Positions 60,666 through 64,000 of a DNA stretch of 64,000 nucleotides are shown here, in pieces. The translations under genes were made by a program, and so were the position numbers. The DNA lies in the NCBI RefSeq assembly GCF_016482825.1, contig NZ_JAEMNV010000002.1:806001-870000 (forward strand), read 5' to 3'. This DNA is from Antrihabitans stalagmiti. Lineage in GTDB: Bacteria; Actinomycetota; Actinomycetes; Mycobacteriales; Mycobacteriaceae. The first letter of the stretch is position 1; the number at the start of each line of letters is the position of its first letter. The notes beneath the pieces are model-generated. The model was given only the letters and a program-made list of their open reading frames with translations. It searched no databases and had not been told where the DNA came from.

Positions 60666-61029
60666 ACAGAACTTGCCGTCCAGCGATGCATCCGAATGCG
60701 TGGTCGCGGCCACGGTCCGCGAACCGTTGAGCCCCGCCGCTGCTGCGGAGTTGGCGGTGAAACTCAAAGCGCTGTCCGATCCCGCACGACTCCGGCTGCT
60801 CAGCGCGATCGCAAGCACCGCCACCCAGGAGGCTTGTGTCTGCGACCTCTCGGTCGGCATCGACTTGACCCAACCCACCATCTCCCACCACCTCAAGGTG
60901 CTCCGTCGAGCCGGATTGGTCGACAGCGAACGCCGCGGCACCTGGGTCTACTACCGAGTGGTTCCGGATGGGCTGCGCCAGCTCTCACTCCTGTTCGGCA
61001 CCGACACGTTGACCGTGAGCCCGACGTGA
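60658..61029 (+). CDS. arsR: ArsR-family arsenic-responsive repressor
   Basis: A 123-residue winged-helix repressor. The metalloid site is ACVCDLS with C60 and C62, as in E. coli-type ArsR (CVC on helix 3), plus a further Cys14. The recognition helix region is LTQPTISHHLKVLRRAGLVD. GTG 60658 is the start, within the operator arm. It begins the ars operon; its stop overlaps the aquaporin start (GTGA). Confidence 0.93.
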   Translation: MSKQNLPSSDASECVVAATVREPLSPAAAAELAVKLKALSDPARLRLLSAIASTATQEACVCDLSVGIDLTQPTISHHLKVLRRAGLVDSERRGTWVYYRVVPDGLRQLSLLFGTDTLTVSPT

Positions 61030-61787
61030 GCGCCATCCCGCTCCATCGACGCCTGCTCGCCGAATTCGTCGGCACCGCGCTGCTCGTGACCGTGGTCGTC
61101 GGATCCGGCATAGCCGCAGCACAGCTGTCCCCCAACGACATCGGGCTGCAGCTCTTACAGAACTCGACCGCGACCGTGCTTGGCCTCGCCGTCTTGATTC
61201 TGATGTTCGGACCCGTCTCCGGAGCGCATTTCAATCCTGTCGTCTCCGCGGCAGACTGGTTGCTGGGCCGCCGGAACGGCACCGGGATGAGCGTGACCGA
61301 CCTCGGCGCCTACGCCGCCGCGCAGATTTCGGGTGCGATCGTCGGTGCCATCCTTGCGAACGTCATGTTCGACCTCTCGGCGTTCCAAATTGCCACTAAG
61401 GACCGCATCACCACCGGGCACATCGTCGGCGAAATCGTCGCCACCGCAGGGCTTGTCGCGTTGATCTTCACCCTCGCCCGAACCGGCCGCGCCGGCCTCT
61501 CGGCCGCATCGGTCGGTGCCTACATCGGTGCCGCCTACTGGTTCACCAGCTCCACCTCCTTTGCCAACCCCGCCGTCACCGTCGGCCGCGTCTTCTCCGA
61601 CACCTTCGCCGGCATCGGACCTGGATCGGTGCCCGGATTCATCGGCGCCCAACTGATCGGCGGACTGATCGGTCTCGGCTTGGTCGTCGTCCTCTACCCC
61701 GACGCTGCCGCGACCGCCGACGACGTTGTCGTTCCCCACCATCCCGACCGCACCGATTCAGAACTGAAAGAGACTCCTCAGCCATGA
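61026..61787 (+). CDS. Aquaporin/MIP channel in the ars operon (AqpS-like)
   Basis: A 253-residue MIP-family channel with six membrane spans. The two pore motifs are HFNPVVSAADW (NPV instead of NPA) and FANPAVTVGRVF. It starts GTG 61026, overlapping arsR, and its stop overlaps arsC. In Sinorhizobium ars operons AqpS lets arsenite made by ArsC leave the cell down its gradient; the same role is likely here, since no ArsB or Acr3 pump is visible in the window. The altered first NPA motif may tune selectivity. Confidence 0.85.
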   Translation: MSAIPLHRRLLAEFVGTALLVTVVVGSGIAAAQLSPNDIGLQLLQNSTATVLGLAVLILMFGPVSGAHFNPVVSAADWLLGRRNGTGMSVTDLGAYAAAQISGAIVGAILANVMFDLSAFQIATKDRITTGHIVGEIVATAGLVALIFTLARTGRAGLSAASVGAYIGAAYWFTSSTSFANPAVTVGRVFSDTFAGIGPGSVPGFIGAQLIGGLIGLGLVVVLYPDAAATADDVVVPHHPDRTDSELKETPQP

Positions 61788-62200
61788 CATCAACTACCCA
61801 CAGCGTGCTGTTCGTGTGTGTCCACAACGCCGGTCGCTCCCAAATGGCGGCCGGATTCCTCACCGCGCTCGGCGGCGACGCAGTGGAAGTCCGCTCCGCG
61901 GGCAGTGCCCCTGCCGACTCCGTCAACCCGGCGGCAGTGGCAGCGATGGCCGAAGTCGGGATCGACATCTCCGACCAGTCACCGAAGATCCTTACCTTCG
62001 ATACCGTCGAAACCTCCGACGTCGTCATCACCATGGGCTGCGGCGACGTCTGCCCCGCCTTCCCAGGCGTCGACTACCAGGACTGGGCTCTGGCAGATCC
62101 CGCAGGCAAAGGCGTCGAAGCGGTTCGACCGATCCGCGACGAAATCGAACGTCGAGTCCGTGCACTGCTCGCGCAACTAGACATCGTCGCAGCCTCGTGA
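61784..62200 (+). CDS. arsC: Arsenate reductase / arsenate-mycothiol transferase
   Basis: A 138-residue low-molecular-weight phosphatase-fold ArsC. The P-loop is CVHNAGRS (C12-R18, CX5R), and C86 and C90 lie in MGCGDVCPAFPG, the redox segment of thioredoxin-type ArsC; WALADPAG supplies the general-acid Asp. Actinomycete members couple arsenate to mycothiol. ATG overlaps the aquaporin stop. Confidence 0.92.
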   Translation: MTSTTHSVLFVCVHNAGRSQMAAGFLTALGGDAVEVRSAGSAPADSVNPAAVAAMAEVGIDISDQSPKILTFDTVETSDVVITMGCGDVCPAFPGVDYQDWALADPAGKGVEAVRPIRDEIERRVRALLAQLDIVAAS

Positions 62201-62637
62201 ACCCGCACCCCGCCGACCCCAGCAAGCCGTCTGTGTTGTTCGTCTGTGTCAAGAATGGTGGAAAATCGCAGATGGCTGCCGGCTTGATGCGCAAGGCAGC
62301 CGGAGAATCGGTGCAGGTGCACTCCGCCGGAACGAAACCAGGCGATGCCGTCAACGCACTCTCGGCACAATCTCTGCTCGAGGTCGGGATCGACATCGGA
62401 AACGAGCGACCGAAGCCCATCGACCCGATCTTGCTTCACGAGGTCGACCTCGTCGTCACGCTAGGCCGCGAAGCAACCGTCGACACGCCTCCCGGCACTG
62501 CAGTAGAAAACTGGGATACCGACGAACCGTCACTGCGTGGGATCGACGGAATCGAACGCATGCGCATCGTCCGCGACGACATCGCTGCCCGCGTGGACCA
62601 GCTGGCACGCCAGCTCACCGCCACCAATATGGACTGA
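62197..62637 (+). CDS. Low-molecular-weight phosphatase-like ArsC homologue, modified P-loop
   Basis: A 146-residue homologue of ArsC starting GTG 62197 (GTGA overlap). The P-loop is CVKNGGKS: Cys17 is kept but the invariant Arg is Lys23. The region corresponding to the two redox cysteines reads LVVTLGREATVD and has none. It resembles the single-domain ArsC-like proteins of other actinobacterial ars operons. Activity may need a different thiol partner, or it may act in binding. Confidence 0.85.
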   Translation: MNPHPADPSKPSVLFVCVKNGGKSQMAAGLMRKAAGESVQVHSAGTKPGDAVNALSAQSLLEVGIDIGNERPKPIDPILLHEVDLVVTLGREATVDTPPGTAVENWDTDEPSLRGIDGIERMRIVRDDIAARVDQLARQLTATNMD

Positions 62638-62685
62638 CAACACGACCGAACGCAGCACTGGGCCCAGCGCTTGACCACCCGAATT

Positions 62686-62722
62686 AACTCAGTCATTATT
62701 GAGTCAATGATTACTGACTCAA
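62686..62722 (+). promoter_or_regulatory. Operator over the ArsR-phosphatase fusion start
   Basis: TTGAGTC (62699-62705) and GACTCAA (62716-62722) form a 7-10-7 inverted repeat containing the ATG (62707-62709). Another half-site AACTCA is at 62686-62691. The 69-base gap after the preceding gene and this dyad suggest an internal, separately regulated promoter. Confidence 0.55.
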
Positions 62723-63402
62723 CCCCGGATTTGGCCAGGCGAGCGTCGATTCACGCCGCACTGGCAGATGTCGGACGATTGGCCATCGTCGACGCATTGC
62801 TGCTCGCCGATGCCGCACCCTCGGAGCTACAGGCCCGGGTGTCGATGCCGTCGAACCTCCTTGCGCATCATCTCCGGGTACTCGAGCGAGCGGGCATCGT
62901 GAGCCGCAGGCGATCCGAAGGCGACCGACGTCGCACCTACCTACAGCTGGTTCCCGCCACCCTCGACGCGATGGTCCCGTCCGGTAGCCGGCACGCTGCC
63001 CGAGTCGTCTTCGTGTGCACCCAGAACTCCGCCAGATCGCAACTGGCGGTTGCCGTCTGGAATCGACACAGCGAGATCCCCGCCGCTTCCGGCGGGATCG
63101 ACCCCGCTCCGCAAGTTCACCCCGATGCGGTTGCCGCAGCGAAACGCCGTGGACTCCGAATGCGGCCCCACAAACCGCGACGAGTCGACGACGTTCTTTC
63201 CCCTGGCGACCTCGTCATCGCAGTGTGCGACAACGCACACGAAGATCTGCCCCCGGACACCCTGCGGATGCATTGGTCCATCCCCGACCCCGTTCCCGCC
63301 AACCTCCATGCAGCATTCGACCGAACCGTCGACGACCTCGACCAACGAATACGCCGCCTGGTGCCAGTACTCGACCCGACAAGCAACGGAGCAATCGCAT
63401 GA
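62707..63402 (+). CDS. ArsR-type HTH fused to arsenate reductase/LMW phosphatase
   Basis: A 231-residue two-domain protein. Residues 1-90 are an ArsR-like winged helix (IHAALADVGRLAIVDALLLA; MPSNLLAHHLRVLERAGIVS) without any metal-binding cysteine. Residues 98-225 form a LMW-phosphatase domain with CTQNSARS (C104-R110), a second Cys174 in AVCDNAHED and Asp in SIPDPVPANL. It overlaps the next gene by ATGA and carries its own operator. It might sense an As or phosphate state through its catalytic Cys rather than an HTH site. Confidence 0.9.
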   Translation: MITDSTPDLARRASIHAALADVGRLAIVDALLLADAAPSELQARVSMPSNLLAHHLRVLERAGIVSRRRSEGDRRRTYLQLVPATLDAMVPSGSRHAARVVFVCTQNSARSQLAVAVWNRHSEIPAASGGIDPAPQVHPDAVAAAKRRGLRMRPHKPRRVDDVLSPGDLVIAVCDNAHEDLPPDTLRMHWSIPDPVPANLHAAFDRTVDDLDQRIRRLVPVLDPTSNGAIA

Positions 63403-64000
63403 CACAGAACGTCTCCACCGTCCGCGAACTATCCATCGATCAACGACTCGCACTCAGAACTGCGGCAACTCAACTGCTCGGCGAGTTCGGCGACATGTTC
63501 GGTGTCGAGACGATCGAGCGGTTTCTGCACTCGTCGTACGATCAATTCGCTGGCCGCGCAACAGTAGTCAACTTTCTTCCATTGCTAGCCGAGCGTTTCG
63601 CCCGGCAACGTCTCCGCGCGTTGGCCAAGGTCGAAGGAAAGTCGGACAACGGCCTGCCGACGGTACTGTTCCTGTGCACCCACAATGCGGGCCGGTCGCA
63701 GATGGCCATGGGCTTCTTCGAACATCTTGCCGGCGACAATGCAGTGGCATGGTCGGGCGGTTCCGAGCCGGGCATCAGCGTGAACCCGGAAGCCGTTGCG
63801 GCCATGGCGGAGCGGGGAATCGACATCTCCCACGAGTACCCGAAGCCGTGGACCGACGAGGTCGTCCGCGCCGCCGACGTGGTCATCACTATGGGCTGCG
63901 GGGATGCGTGCCCGGTATTTCCCGGGCGACGCTACGAGGAATGGGTCCTCGCCGATCCAGCAGGTCTCGACGTCGATGCCATCCGGCCGATTCGCGACGA
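63399..64000 (+). CDS. arsC: Arsenate reductase with N-terminal helical domain (partial)
   Basis: The start and 200 codons of an ArsC-type protein that runs off the window. Residues 1-80 are a helical domain (LALRTAATQLLGEFGDMFGV, ERFLHSSYDQFAGRATVVNF) seen in some long actinobacterial ArsC proteins. The phosphatase domain has CTHNAGRS (C93-R99) and MGCGDACPVFPG, all intact. Its ATG overlaps the fusion gene stop. It closely parallels the 61784 gene and is the fourth such module in the operon. Confidence 0.9.
   Translation, partial: MTQNVSTVRELSIDQRLALRTAATQLLGEFGDMFGVETIERFLHSSYDQFAGRATVVNFLPLLAERFARQRLRALAKVEGKSDNGLPTVLFLCTHNAGRSQMAMGFFEHLAGDNAVAWSGGSEPGISVNPEAVAAMAERGIDISHEYPKPWTDEVVRAADVVITMGCGDACPVFPGRRYEEWVLADPAGLDVDAIRPIRD

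Overview
The window looks like a chromosomal stretch of a mycolic-acid actinomycete, most likely Rhodococcus or a close relative. The evidence is high GC with NNC/NNG-rich codons, many GTG starts, frequent 4-bp ATGA/GTGA gene overlaps, an HbhA-like adhesin, DUF3558 lipoproteins, a REP13E12-type HNH protein, DinB2, the rpsL-rpsG-fusA-tuf order, and CX5R arsenate reductases of the mycothiol-using type. The genus is inference; no 16S rRNA is present. I see no rRNA, tRNA, CRISPR array or complete insertion sequence.

Layout. 1-6.5 kb (minus strand): rpsL, rpsG, fusA, tuf, then an SDR, a ferredoxin-reductase-like flavoprotein and the start of a racemase-like gene. 6.8-11.5 kb: twin DUF3558 lipoproteins, an AlkZ-type (HTH_42) putative DNA glycosylase, a quinone reductase, and a LysR regulator divergent from an NTF2-fold protein. 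11.5-18 kb: HNH/DUF222 protein, epimerase, MTB12-like lipoprotein, an exported MsrB-MsrA pair, a TIGR03118 lipoprotein. 18-24.4 kb (minus): membrane Ser/Thr kinase, DinB2-like polymerase, an ECF42 sigma factor with its DGPF protein, Abi-alpha and DUF445 proteins. 24.6-27.4 kb: an AurF-like diiron oxygenase in operon with a ferredoxin-FprB reductase. 27.4-38.3 kb: a lipid beta-oxidation block (thioesterase, two acyl-CoA dehydrogenases, alpha-methylacyl-CoA racemase, frameshifted SDR, MaoC hydratase, SRPBCC protein, SCP2-type thiolase), its divergent TetR regulator and a second AurF paralogue. 38.3-44.5 kb: an XRE-TetR fusion regulator, an acyl-CoA dehydrogenase plus kinase pair resembling LvaC/LvaA or split ACAD10/11, HbhA, and an acyl-CoA synthetase. 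44.5-52.2 kb: methyltransferase, membrane proteins, esterase, an oxidoreductase with a divergent TetR and two operators, aldo/keto reductase, TDT transporter. 52.2-55.8 kb: a heterodimeric ABC transporter with complementary damaged ATP sites behind a good iron (IdeR/DtxR) box. 55.8-60.5 kb: tandem GAF-ANTAR proteins, alpha/beta hydrolase, TetR, D-aminoacylase-type amidohydrolase.

60.6-64 kb: an arsenic locus of arsR, an aquaporin-type channel, and four consecutive low-molecular-weight phosphatase/arsenate reductase modules, one fused behind an ArsR-type HTH. The last gene runs off the window.

Strongest leads: the four-module ars locus; the complementary degenerate ABC pair under an iron box; two AurF-type oxygenases that keep all seven diiron ligands; a shared 21-bp terminator arm found 27 kb apart, one copy of which encodes the tail of a regulator; the Leu14 steric gate in DinB; and the frameshifted SDR in the beta-oxidation operon.
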